23,510 bases of DNA from an uncultured Emergencia sp. (GTDB taxonomy: Bacteria > Bacillota > Clostridia > Peptostreptococcales > Anaerovoracaceae), in the NCBI GenBank assembly GCA_937997955.1, contig CALLDR010000140.1, forward strand, positions 1 to 23,510. The letters run 5' to 3'. Both the position numbers and the translations under genes were made by a program. Every line of letters begins with the position of its first letter. The stretch's first letter is position 1. The notes under the pieces were generated by a model. That model worked only from the letters and a program-made list of their open reading frames with translations. It was not told the origin of the DNA and did not search any database. This document shows, piece by piece, positions 6,069 through 12,692 of this stretch.

Positions 6069-8598
6069 AGGCTCTGTCTCTGATGATCTTTACCAGCTGT
6101 ATCACCACCGTCGGCAGCAGGGCCAGCACGCAGATCCAGCCGATCTGCGCGCCGGTCAGGGCCGCGATGCCGAAGGCTGCAGCGAAAAACGGCAGCAGCA
6201 GAATGGCCAGCAGCAGGATCGCGCCCAGGACGAAGGCGCCGATGGTGTACACGTTGGTCAGCAGGCCCAGGCGGAAGATGGACTGGTCTCCCCGGGAGTT
6301 GAAGCCGTGCCACAGCCGGGCCAGACACAGGGTGGCGAAGGCCATGGTGGAGGCGGTCTGCGGATCTGCCTGCAGTCCCGTGTAGAAGGCCGCGATGGTA
6401 GCCGCGCCGATGATCAGCCCCTGAAGGGACACCTGCCGCAGGGTTGCCTTTGTTAGAACGGATTCATCTCGCGGCCGCGGCTTGTCGCGCATCAGAGCCG
6501 TGTTCAGCGGCTCCATGCTGATGGCCAGGGCCGGCAGGCTGTCGGTGATCAGGTTGATGAAAAGCAGCTGGACGGCGGTAAACGGTGTTGGCAGCGCCAT
6601 CAGGGAGGCGTACAGGACCACCAGAATGCCCGCGGCGTTGCCAGACAGCAGGAACTTGATGGCATTTTTGATGTTGGCGTAGATGTTCCTGCCGTTGAGG
6701 ACCGATTTGATAATGGTGGCGAAGTTGTCGTCGGTCAGGATCATGGATGCCGCGTCCTTGGCAACTTCTGTGCCAGTGATGCCCATGGCCACTCCTACGT
6801 CGGCCTGCTTCAGAGCCGGCGCGTCGTTGACACCGTCGCCGGTCATGGCCGCGATGCTGCCACGTGCCTGCCAGGCGTTGACGATGCGGATCTTGTTGTC
6901 CGGGCTGACCCGGGCGTAGACGCTGATGCGCGGCAGCTTTTCCGCCAGCTCGGCGTCGTCCATGGCGTCCAGCTCCGTGCCTGTGACGGCCAGGTCTCCG
7001 TCCTCCATGATGCCGATGCGCCGCGCGATGGCAGAGGCTGTGACCTTGTGGTCGCCGGTGATCATGACCGCTTTGATCCCCGCGCTCCTGCAGTCTGCCA
7101 CGGCCTGGGCGGATTCCTCTCTCGGCGGGTCCATCTCCGCCATCATGCCCAGGTATTCCAGGTCGTTTTCATCTTCAAAGGTCAAAGTTTTTTCCGCCGG
7201 CAGGATCTTCCTCGCGAAGGCCAGCACCCGCAGGCCCTGGTCTGAGAGATCAAAGTTTTTCTGGCGGATCTGTTCCTTATCGTCGTCGGTGAGACCTTTT
7301 GTCCGGCTTAAGATCACGTCCAGCGCGCCTTTGGTGTAGGCCACGTACTGGCCGTCTATGGCGTGGAGGGTGGTCATCAGCTTTCTGTCGGAGTCAAAGG
7401 GCAGTTCGGAAAGCCGCGGCAGCGACGCCTTTGCCGCCGTGTAATCCCCGCGAACGGCCGTATAGTAATCGGCCAGAGCGGTCTCCGTCGGATCGCCCTT
7501 TGTTTCGCCGTCCGCGACAACGGTGTCGTTGCAGAGAGCGGAGGCCTGCAGCAGCGGGTCCAGATTGGCGTCTTCGCAGACCACCTGCTCCACGGTCATC
7601 TTGTTCTGGGTCAGGGTGCCGGTCTTGTCGGAACAGATGACGGACACGCAGCCCAGCCCTTCGACGGCGGACAGCTGCTTGATGATGGCGTTTTGATCGG
7701 CCATGCGGGAGGTGCCGATGGCCAGGGATATGGTGATGATGGAGGACAGGGCTTCCGGAATGGCCGCCACGGCCAGGGCCACCGCGAAGAGCAGGGAATC
7801 AGCAAAGGCCATGCCGCGGTACAGGCTCAGGGCGAAGACCAGGGCGCAGATGGCCATGATGGCGATGGAAAGCTTTTTGCTGAAATTGTCCATGGTGATC
7901 TGCAGCGGCGTCTTGCGTTCCGCCGTGTTGTTCATCAGGTCGGCGATCTTGCCCAGCTCGGTGGATTGACCGACGCCGGTGATGACAGCCAGTCCGCGTC
8001 CGTAGGTGACCAGGGTGCCGGAGAAGACCATGTTGACCTGATCGCCCAAAGCGATGCCTTCCGAGGTCAGAGTATCCGCCGTCTTTTCTACCGGCTCCGA
8101 TTCGCCGGTCAGGGAGCTTTCGTTTAATTTCAGCGAGTAGCTTTCCACGATGCGTCCGTCGCCGGGCACGATATCCCCGGCCTCCAGACGGATGATGTCG
8201 CCGCAGGCCAGATCGGCGGCGCTGATCTCCAGATTTTCGCCGCCCCTGACCACCTTGGCGACAGGGGCGGACAGGCTCTTCAGGCTTTCCAGAGATTTTT
8301 CCGCTTTGATGTACTGGACCGTGCCCAAAATGGCGTTGAGGACCAGGACCGCCAGAATGACGGCGGTGCTCTCTGTATTGCCGGCAGCCATGGAGATGGC
8401 GGCGGCCACGATCAAAATGATGACGAGAAGATCCTTGAACTGCTCCAGAAAGATCTGCAGCGTGGTCTTTTTCTTTTTCTCCTGCAGCTTGTTCTCTCCG
8501 AAGATCCGGCGGTTTTCCGCGGCCTGGTTCTGGCTTAAACCGGACACGCTGGTGTTGAACTCTTTCAGCACAGATGGAATATCTTTGTTGTAATACAT
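6067..8598 (-). CDS. P-type (P2A-like) cation-transporting ATPase, probable Mn2+/Ca2+ exporter
   Basis: 843 residues, full length. An N-terminal cation-ATPase domain is followed by membrane helices near 56-95 and the actuator motif SLTGES (162-167). Then come the M4 motif PEALSS (281-286), the phosphorylation motif DKTGTLT (Asp324), MITGDHK and the hinge TGDGVNDAPALKQADVG near 610. The M6 motif NLITDSLPA and C-terminal helices complete the pump. Family members export Ca2+ or Mn2+. The start at 8598 follows GGAGGT; the longer frame has no ribosome site. The gene sits alone behind a yybP-ykoY riboswitch, known to sense Mn2+. In lactic acid bacteria this riboswitch controls homologous P-type ATPases (YoaB, MgtA) that remove Mn2+, so Mn2+ export is the best guess. 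PEALSS replaces the usual PEGLPA. Confidence 0.9.
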   Translation of the reverse strand: MYYNKDIPSVLKEFNTSVSGLSQNQAAENRRIFGENKLQEKKKKTTLQIFLEQFKDLLVIILIVAAAISMAAGNTESTAVILAVLVLNAILGTVQYIKAEKSLESLKSLSAPVAKVVRGGENLEISAADLACGDIIRLEAGDIVPGDGRIVESYSLKLNESSLTGESEPVEKTADTLTSEGIALGDQVNMVFSGTLVTYGRGLAVITGVGQSTELGKIADLMNNTAERKTPLQITMDNFSKKLSIAIMAICALVFALSLYRGMAFADSLLFAVALAVAAIPEALSSIITISLAIGTSRMADQNAIIKQLSAVEGLGCVSVICSDKTGTLTQNKMTVEQVVCEDANLDPLLQASALCNDTVVADGETKGDPTETALADYYTAVRGDYTAAKASLPRLSELPFDSDRKLMTTLHAIDGQYVAYTKGALDVILSRTKGLTDDDKEQIRQKNFDLSDQGLRVLAFARKILPAEKTLTFEDENDLEYLGMMAEMDPPREESAQAVADCRSAGIKAVMITGDHKVTASAIARRIGIMEDGDLAVTGTELDAMDDAELAEKLPRISVYARVSPDNKIRIVNAWQARGSIAAMTGDGVNDAPALKQADVGVAMGITGTEVAKDAASMILTDDNFATIIKSVLNGRNIYANIKNAIKFLLSGNAAGILVVLYASLMALPTPFTAVQLLFINLITDSLPALAISMEPLNTALMRDKPRPRDESVLTKATLRQVSLQGLIIGAATIAAFYTGLQADPQTASTMAFATLCLARLWHGFNSRGDQSIFRLGLLTNVYTIGAFVLGAILLLAILLLPFFAAAFGIAALTGAQIGWICVLALLPTVVIQLVKIIRDRA

Positions 8599-8640
8599 GT
8601 AAATACCTCCAGTCGATGTGGTTAGTATGCCCGAAAGTCT

Positions 8641-8689
8641 AAAAAAAGAGACTTCCAAGGCAGCAAAAGAAGTCTGCCTTAAAAGTCTC
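8641..8689 (-). terminator. Riboswitch expression-platform terminator before the ATPase gene
   Basis: On the minus strand GAGACTT (8683-8689) and AAGGCAG (8674-8680) pair with CTGCCTT (8657-8663) and AAGTCTC (8648-8654). Seven Ts follow (8641-8647). The 5' arm is the same sequence that closes aptamer helix P1, so the two structures exclude each other: ligand-bound aptamer means read-through. Confidence 0.88.
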
Positions 8690-8800
8690 GCTATTTCAAG
8701 TAACTGCGGATCGCCTGAAGCTCAGGAGATCGTACTGACGCATATTACTGCAGTCCTGGGTTCCCGTGTGGGCGGGCTGCCAGCTACTCCCTTTTAAAGG
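8677..8800 (-). ncRNA. yybP-ykoY family manganese riboswitch aptamer
   Basis: On the minus strand the RNA begins CCTTTAAAAGGGAGTAGC (from 8800), contains the conserved GTCAGTACG (8731-8739) and ends AGCGAGACTTTTAAGG (to 8677). AAAAGGGAGTAGC and AGCGAGACTTTT match the two conserved flanks of yybP-ykoY aptamers (GGGGAGUAGC and AGCAAGACCUUU in the Lactococcus example, from memory). CCTTTAAAAG pairs with CTTTTAAGG as P1 with one bulge. Established knowledge: the class binds Mn2+ (with a Mg2+ site) and commonly switches on Mn2+ exporters. Promoter, aptamer, terminator and ribosome site follow in the expected order. Confidence 0.88.
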
Positions 8801-8824
8801 ATATGTGTTTTTTTCTGTTTACAC

Positions 8825-8853
8825 ACTATAGCACATGGGAAAGATTTGTGCAA
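8825..8853 (-). promoter_or_regulatory. Promoter of the riboswitch-ATPase transcript
   Basis: On the minus strand: TTGCAC (8848-8853), 17-base spacer ending in TGC (extended -10), TATAGT (8825-8830). Transcription would begin about 18-20 bases before the aptamer's P1 helix. Confidence 0.8.
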
Positions 8854-8882
8854 GGGGGCAGCGGAAGATTTTACTTGTATTT

Positions 8883-8905
8883 AACAAAATCAGACGAAAG
8901 TCTGA
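8883..8905 (-). terminator. Intrinsic terminator after the SHOCT-like gene
   Basis: On the minus strand TCAGAC (8900-8905), loop TTTC, GTCTGA (8890-8895), then TTTTGTT. It starts four bases after the stop codon of the gene ending at 8910 and insulates the riboswitch promoter just downstream. Confidence 0.8.
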
Positions 8906-8909
8906 GAGA

Positions 8910-9299
8910 TTATTCTACGTAGATGCGGACGTTCGTGTTGTCTCCAGCGGATACGTTGACGAAATCTCCAACGATCTCTTCGTCCAGACATTCGGATACG
9001 GCCTCCATCAGCGCTTCCAGGTCGATGCCGTTCATATTGGCCTCTGGGATCGGAAGCCTGCCGGTGATCTTGAGGATTTTTTTGATGGCGCTGATGGGAA
9101 ACTGAATGTTGACGTTGTCCCTGCCGGTGACCTGGATGTGGAGCAGCTTCCTGTCGTAGCTTCTTCGCTGGGAGGGCAGGCCGCGGGTCCCAGCCGCCGG
9201 CGGTTCATCGGCGCACAGCGCGTCCATCAGCTCAGCCGCTTCGTCAGCGGTGATGGTTCCTTCTTCCAGCATCTTTAAGATTCTCATTTTTTCTTCCAT
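8910..9299 (-). CDS. SHOCT-like (YvlB/LiaX N-terminus-like) protein, partner of DUF2089 gene
   Basis: 129 residues, cytoplasmic, no signal peptide or membrane segment. The N-terminus MEEKMRILKMLEEGTITADE is the short two-helix element found at the N-terminus of YvlB/LiaX-type and other SHOCT-like proteins. A Pro/Ala/Gly linker follows, then a beta-rich region (LLHIQVTGRDNVNIQFPIS) and an acidic C-terminal half (EALMEAVSECLDEEIVGDFVNVS). The start at 9299 has AGGAGGA 8 bases upstream; the frame continues to 9332 without a better signal. It is second after a DUF2089 gene that ends in a very similar helix pair (ILRQLEQGEITAKEALLML), so the two may share a binding partner or bind each other. Precise function is unknown. 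Confidence 0.72.
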   Translation of the reverse strand: MEEKMRILKMLEEGTITADEAAELMDALCADEPPAAGTRGLPSQRRSYDRKLLHIQVTGRDNVNIQFPISAIKKILKITGRLPIPEANMNGIDLEALMEAVSECLDEEIVGDFVNVSAGDNTNVRIYVE

Positions 9300-9302
9300 T
9301 GT

Positions 9303-9400
9303 AGTGTTCCTCCTGTAATAATTCTCCTTCAATAATTCTCCTGCAGCTGTTCTCTTGTAATGCTCCTTTTGCGATATTTTTACTGCGGTATTCTCCTGCG
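9303..9400 (-). repeat. 14-bp tandem repeat carrying Shine-Dalgarno-like cores
   Basis: Seven degenerate 14-base units. Plus-strand starts are 9303, 9317, 9331, 9345, 9359, 9373 and 9387. The two clearest, at 9317 and 9331, read on minus as GAAGGAGAATTATT and GCAGGAGAATTATT. The unit next to the gene supplies the actual AGGAGGA of the SHOCT-like gene. Several units keep an AGGAG core. The unit length is not a multiple of three. Confidence 0.6.
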
Positions 9401-9419
9401 ATATTCCCGCTGTTCTTCC

Positions 9420-9462
9420 TGACCGGCTGTATTGCTTTCACATCGTGACCGGCTGTATCGCG
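9420..9462. repeat. Direct repeat, 26-bp spacing, next to the DUF2089 stop codon
   Basis: TGACCGGCTGTAT occurs at 9420 and again at 9446, 26 bases apart, ending exactly at the stop codon of the DUF2089 gene. With the 14-bp array it fills nearly the whole 163-base gap between the two operon genes. Confidence 0.55.
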
Positions 9463-9828
9463 TTATTTCAGCATTAGCAGAGCCTCTTTGGCAGTGATCT
9501 CTCCCTGCTCCAGCTGGCGCAGGATCTCCTCCCGGCGCAGGGCCTCCTCGTCCTGTCTGGACGTATCCTCATAGCCCAGCTTTTTGATGACGCCGTCCAG
9601 CCGGGAGCGGACCGTAGGATAGGAGATGCCCAGTTCCTTCTCCACCTCTTTGATGTTGCCGCGGCATTTGATAAAGGTTTCGGTGAAGTGAAGCTCGTCA
9701 TCGGACAGGTAGTCGAATTTGCTCAGGGCAAAGTCGTTTTCGATAACCGTTTCGCAGGCTCCGCACTTCAGCCTGGTGACCTTCAGCTCTCCGTCGCAGA
9801 CAGGGCAGCGGCTGATGATCTTTTTCAT
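9463..9828 (-). CDS. DUF2089-family putative transcriptional regulator
   Basis: 121 residues. An N-terminal zinc ribbon (CPVC at 8-11, CGAC at 22-25) is followed by a helix-turn-helix-like region at about 40-88 (LSDDELHFTETFIKCRGN, then KEVEKELGISYPTVRSRLDG). This layout matches DUF2089 proteins. A C-terminal helix pair, ILRQLEQGEITAKEALLML, resembles the N-terminus of the downstream SHOCT-like protein. The start at 9828 follows AGAAGGAGGT. A strong promoter lies 27 bases upstream. DUF2089 members are predicted DNA-binding regulators and often sit beside SHOCT or YvlB-type genes. Targets are unknown; self-regulation through the AT-rich direct repeats at 9882-9916 is possible. Confidence 0.85.
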   Translation of the reverse strand: MKKIISRCPVCDGELKVTRLKCGACETVIENDFALSKFDYLSDDELHFTETFIKCRGNIKEVEKELGISYPTVRSRLDGVIKKLGYEDTSRQDEEALRREEILRQLEQGEITAKEALLMLK

Positions 9829-9854
9829 AGGTTTTACCTCCTTCTGTAGTTAAA

Positions 9855-9883
9855 AATATAATACAAGAAATTCAAAAAGTCAA
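9855..9883 (-). promoter_or_regulatory. Promoter of the DUF2089-SHOCT operon
   Basis: On the minus strand: TTGACT (9878-9883), 17-base spacer, TATATT (9855-9860). The leader is about 20 bases to ATG 9828. Confidence 0.82.
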
Positions 9884-9916
9884 TATAAAAATTAATTTTT
9901 TTAATATAAAAATTAA
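9882..9916. repeat. AT-rich direct repeats upstream of the DUF2089 promoter
   Basis: AATATAAAAATTAA occurs at 9882-9895 and 9903-9916, exactly 21 bases apart (two helical turns). The first copy touches the -35 box. Possible UP-like element or paired operator. Confidence 0.55.
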
Positions 9917-9974
9917 AATTATTGATTTCTTGATTTGATTTTGATGAAATATCCACCGTCAAGGCAAAAAACAG

Positions 9975-10003
9975 TTGATTGCGGCGCGGATTTTCGATAC
10001 ACT
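9975..10003 (+). promoter_or_regulatory. Promoter of the YlmH-type gene
   Basis: TTGATT (9975-9980), 17-base spacer, TACACT (9998-10003). The leader of about 70 bases is purine-rich with CTGAAG/CTGAGA-type near-repeats (10031-10074). The remainder of the divergent gap holds the AT-rich repeats and the opposite promoter. Confidence 0.65.
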
Positions 10004-10078
10004 GGAGATACACAGGAATGGAAGAAATATCTGAAAGGAACAAAAGCTGAGAAAAGCTGAAGAAAAACTGAGGGAAAG

Positions 10079-10882
10079 ATGAAAGAGGATAACTTTTTTC
10101 TGGGGCAGATTGAGGACAAGATCGCCCAGTGTGAGAACAAATATATTGTCACCTGTACAGGGTTTTTGGACAGCCACCAGCAGTCGCTGGCGCGGCTATA
10201 CTGCCGGAAAAATCACGTGGCTGTCTTTGATCGGAAGGAAGAGCAGGCCGCAGCGGCGGAGGGAAAGCTTCCTTCGTGCCGAGCCTGTTTTTACGGCGGC
10301 TACGACGACGCGGAGCGAGTCGTTTTGATCAACCTGCCGGATTACACCTTTGTGGAGGACGAGGAGCCGCTGACGGTGATCCGGGCGTCGGCTCCTGCAG
10401 GCGGCAGACCGCTGACCCATCGGGATTACCTGGGGTCTCTGGTAGGCCTGGGGATCAAAAGGGAGCTGCTGGGGGATATTCTGGTGCGGCCTGACGGCGC
10501 GGATATCATCGTCCTGGCTGATATCGCCGATTTTATCCTGATGAACTACTGCAAGGCGGGCCGCACAGGGCTTTCGCTGGAGCGGCTGCCTGTGTCGGAG
10601 CTGATCGTTCCGGAAATCGACAGGAAGATTGTGACGGACACGGTGGCTTCCCTGCGGCTGGACAACATCGTGGCGTCGGCCTTCGGACTTTCCAGAGGCA
10701 GGGCGGCGGAGGCCATCAAAGGCGGTATCGTCTTTGTGAATCACGTGGAGGTGACCAAAGCGGACGCGGCTGTCAGCGAAGGCGACCAGATTACCCTGCG
10801 GGGGAAGGGAAAAGCGCGGCTGGCAGAGATCGGCGGGAGATCCAGAAAGGACAGGATCTATGTGCAGATCGAACGGTATTAG
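10079..10882 (+). CDS. ylmH: YlmH-family S4-domain RNA-binding protein
   Basis: 267 residues, the usual length of the family. The N-terminal two thirds form the YlmH-specific fold, with TGFLDSHQQSLA near 23-34, FYGGYDDAERVV and HRDYLGSLVGLGIKRELLGDI. The last 85 residues form an S4 RNA-binding domain: LRLDNIVASAFGLSRGRAAEAI, VNHVEVTKADAAVSEGDQITLRGKG. S4 proteins bind structured rRNA; YlmH homologues are linked to ribosome rescue and, in Gram-positives, often lie near division genes. Here the gene is away from the usual ylm/divIVA cluster. The start at 10079 has GAGGG 4 bases upstream, a modest ribosome site, and a promoter about 76 bases away. Confidence 0.88.
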   Translation: MKEDNFFLGQIEDKIAQCENKYIVTCTGFLDSHQQSLARLYCRKNHVAVFDRKEEQAAAAEGKLPSCRACFYGGYDDAERVVLINLPDYTFVEDEEPLTVIRASAPAGGRPLTHRDYLGSLVGLGIKRELLGDILVRPDGADIIVLADIADFILMNYCKAGRTGLSLERLPVSELIVPEIDRKIVTDTVASLRLDNIVASAFGLSRGRAAEAIKGGIVFVNHVEVTKADAAVSEGDQITLRGKGKARLAEIGGRSRKDRIYVQIERY

Positions 10883-10939
10883 GCGATGCGACCCTTGGAG
10901 CATGTGCAATATGCGGAATGTGGAAGCTTGGAGGTTCGC

Positions 10940-10965
10940 GAGTTATCCACAGGAGTTATCCATAA
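10940..10965 (+). promoter_or_regulatory. Tandem DnaA-box-like sites
   Basis: TTATCCACA (10943-10951) is a perfect DnaA-box consensus; TTATCCATA (10956-10964) differs by one base. They lie in a 13-bp tandem repeat GAGTTATCCACAG / GAGTTATCCATAA. The site sits between the YlmH gene and the coiled-coil gene. Whether DnaA binds here is not shown. Confidence 0.45.
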
Positions 10966-11013
10966 GGGGAACTATCTAAATTGCAGAACTTTTTTTGATG
11001 CCCGAAAAAGTGC

Positions 11014-11042
11014 TGGATATGGCGGCGTTGCCGTGCTATGAT
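11014..11042 (+). promoter_or_regulatory. Putative promoter of the coiled-coil gene
   Basis: TGGATA (11014-11019), 17-base spacer ending in TGC, TATGAT (11037-11042), giving an extended -10. Transcription would start near 11049, which supports the ATG at 11079 over the longer frame. Confidence 0.5.
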
Positions 11043-11078
11043 AGGGATAAGAAGCGTACCGACGGGGAGGTGAAAGAG

Positions 11079-11516
11079 ATGATTTTGACAAAGGCGGATC
11101 TGCTGGCGATCGGCCAGGTCATGGATGAAAAGCTGAAGCCCATTGAAGAGCGGCTGGACAGAGTAGAGGACCGCTTGGACAGGCTGGAAAAACGAGTGGA
11201 CAGCCTGGAGCAGCGTGTGGGCGGTCTGGAACAGGGATTTGTTCTTCTGAAAGAAGAAGTCGCCGGTCTGGGAAAACGCGTAGACGGTCTGGAGGCAGAA
11301 GTGCGAGGGATCAAGGTATATCTGGAAAGCAATATCGAGCCGAGGCTGAGGACAATAGAGTCCGCCTACCTCAGTACATACAACCGTTATTGCAGAGAGA
11401 CGGAACGTATGCAGAAAACCTATTCAGACGTTGAGCTGCTGAAAGGTGCGGTGGTGGAGCACAGCAGGACGCTGTCGCGGCATGAGCAATTGATTGCCGC
11501 GCTGCAGGCGGTGTGA
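11079..11516 (+). CDS. Small coiled-coil protein of unknown function
   Basis: 145 residues. After KADLLAIGQVMDEKLKPIEE the protein has repeated heptads with alternating Leu/Val and Arg/Glu (ERLDRVEDRLDRLEKRVD, SLEQRVGGLE, KRVDGLEAEVRG), a long predicted coiled coil to about residue 95. A second helical part (YLESNIEPRLRTIESAYLS, then a C-terminal amphipathic helix) follows. There is no signal peptide or transmembrane segment. The frame is open from TTG 10995, but GGGAGGTG lies 7 bases before ATG 11079 and a likely promoter falls between them, so I take 11079. Similar stand-alone proteins are common in Firmicutes and are not characterised; it probably forms oligomers. I do not recognise a specific role. 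Confidence 0.7.
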   Translation: MILTKADLLAIGQVMDEKLKPIEERLDRVEDRLDRLEKRVDSLEQRVGGLEQGFVLLKEEVAGLGKRVDGLEAEVRGIKVYLESNIEPRLRTIESAYLSTYNRYCRETERMQKTYSDVELLKGAVVEHSRTLSRHEQLIAALQAV

Positions 11517-11550
11517 CGATGCTGGCCGATGAAACTGCCATATGCCAAAA

Positions 11551-11604
11551 AGAAAAGGGGCTGTGTCTCAGCATTTTCGATGCTTTGACCAGATCCCTTT
11601 TTTG
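11551..11604. terminator. Imperfect bidirectional terminator
   Basis: AAAAGGGG (11553-11560) and CCCTTTTTT (11595-11603) bracket a long imperfect stem whose tip is AGCAT-TTTCG-ATGCT (11570-11584). A-run and T-run flanks allow termination of both convergent units (coiled-coil gene and the desulfhydrase-like gene). Confidence 0.55.
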
Positions 11605-11606
11605 AT

Positions 11607-12635
11607 TCAGATGATATGAATGTATTCTTCCAGCTCCCGCTCCATTTCAACACGGTGGTGTTTTGTGTAGATGCCGGGCACGCCGCCGGTGTGGAGCATG
11701 ATGACGGTTTCTCCCTGGCGGATCTCGCCGGACTTTACCATTTCCAGTATGGCGGCGAAGGTTTTTCCGGTATAGCAAGGGTCCAGAATGATACCTTCCT
11801 TGCGGCCCATGTAGTAGATGGCCTCGCGGACCTCCCTGACAGGGTTGTTGTATTCTCCCCGGTCGTAGTCGCTGGTCAAGTCGAAATCCTCTTCTTTCAT
11901 GTCGATGTCCAGCTGGTGGAAAGCCTTTACTCTGGCAAAATAGTCAGCGGCGGCTTTTTTGACGCCTTCCTCGAAAGGCAGAATGGCGATGCCGGTGAGA
12001 CGCAGAGGCAGCTGTTCATTTTTGATGGCGACAGCAAGGCCCATGTAGGTTCCCAGACTGCCTACGGTGGAGACGACGCGGACATCCTGGAGCCCCAGCG
12101 TCTCTGTCTGCTGTGCCAGCTCCAGAGCGCAGTCGTAGTAGCCAAGCATACCCAGTTCATTGGAACCGCCGGTAGGAATAAAGTAGACCTTTTCGCCTTG
12201 TTCCTCCCACTGGCGCGTCACCTTTTCTACAGCCATATCCTGGAGCTGATCGCTGGTATGTACGCCGTCTTCTTTGACCAGGTAGACCGGGCAGCCCATG
12301 ATGCCGTCTAATAGTAAATTGGCGGACAGCTCGCCTGGGTAAGGGTCTACCGCCACGATAGCGGCCTTCAGCCCCAGCTTAGCCGCCACCGCGCCGGTAA
12401 GTCGTCCGTGGTTGGTCTGGGCGCCGCCTACGGTGAGCAGCATGGTAGCGCCCTGGTCCAGGGCGTCTTTAGCCAGGTATTCCAGTTTACGCAGCTTATT
12501 TCCTCCTGTGCCGAAATCGGTGAGATCGTCACGCTTCAGATAGAGCTGGATGCCGAGCTCTTCAGAGACGGTCTTCAGATAGGTCAGCGGGGTGGGAAGG
12601 GTGATCAGCTGTAATTTTTCACGTTGTAATGTCAT
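11607..12635 (-). CDS. D-cysteine desulfhydrase / ACC deaminase family PLP enzyme
   Basis: 342 residues, full length for the family. KRDDLTDFGTGGNKLRKLEYL (34-54) carries the PLP lysine, Lys47, and VGGAQTNHGR (69-78) is the substrate-carboxylate loop. TGGSNELGMLGY (phosphate site), STVGSLGTYMGL and the C-terminal HTGGVPGIY also fit D-cysteine desulfhydrase, which makes pyruvate, ammonia and sulfide from D-cysteine. ACC deaminase and related beta-eliminating enzymes share the fold, so the substrate is uncertain. The start at 12635 has AAAGGAGAT upstream. It follows the aldo/keto reductase gene by 57 bases on the same strand with no terminator between, so the two are likely one transcript. Confidence 0.82.
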   Translation of the reverse strand: MTLQREKLQLITLPTPLTYLKTVSEELGIQLYLKRDDLTDFGTGGNKLRKLEYLAKDALDQGATMLLTVGGAQTNHGRLTGAVAAKLGLKAAIVAVDPYPGELSANLLLDGIMGCPVYLVKEDGVHTSDQLQDMAVEKVTRQWEEQGEKVYFIPTGGSNELGMLGYYDCALELAQQTETLGLQDVRVVSTVGSLGTYMGLAVAIKNEQLPLRLTGIAILPFEEGVKKAAADYFARVKAFHQLDIDMKEEDFDLTSDYDRGEYNNPVREVREAIYYMGRKEGIILDPCYTGKTFAAILEMVKSGEIRQGETVIMLHTGGVPGIYTKHHRVEMERELEEYIHII

Positions 12636-12692
12636 AATGTATCTCCTTTGTTATATCGATATTTCGAGGTCGGATATCTAAAACCACAGGAT

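Noticed and set aside
4475..6328. 617-codon minus-strand open frame across etfA and the dehydrogenase
   Set aside because: Low-information His/Arg/Leu-rich translation, no ribosome site, entirely antisense to well-recognised genes.
9244..9441. 65-codon minus frame across the 14-bp repeat array
   Set aside because: It exists only because the array lacks stops in that frame and overlaps the real SHOCT-like start; no ribosome site of its own.
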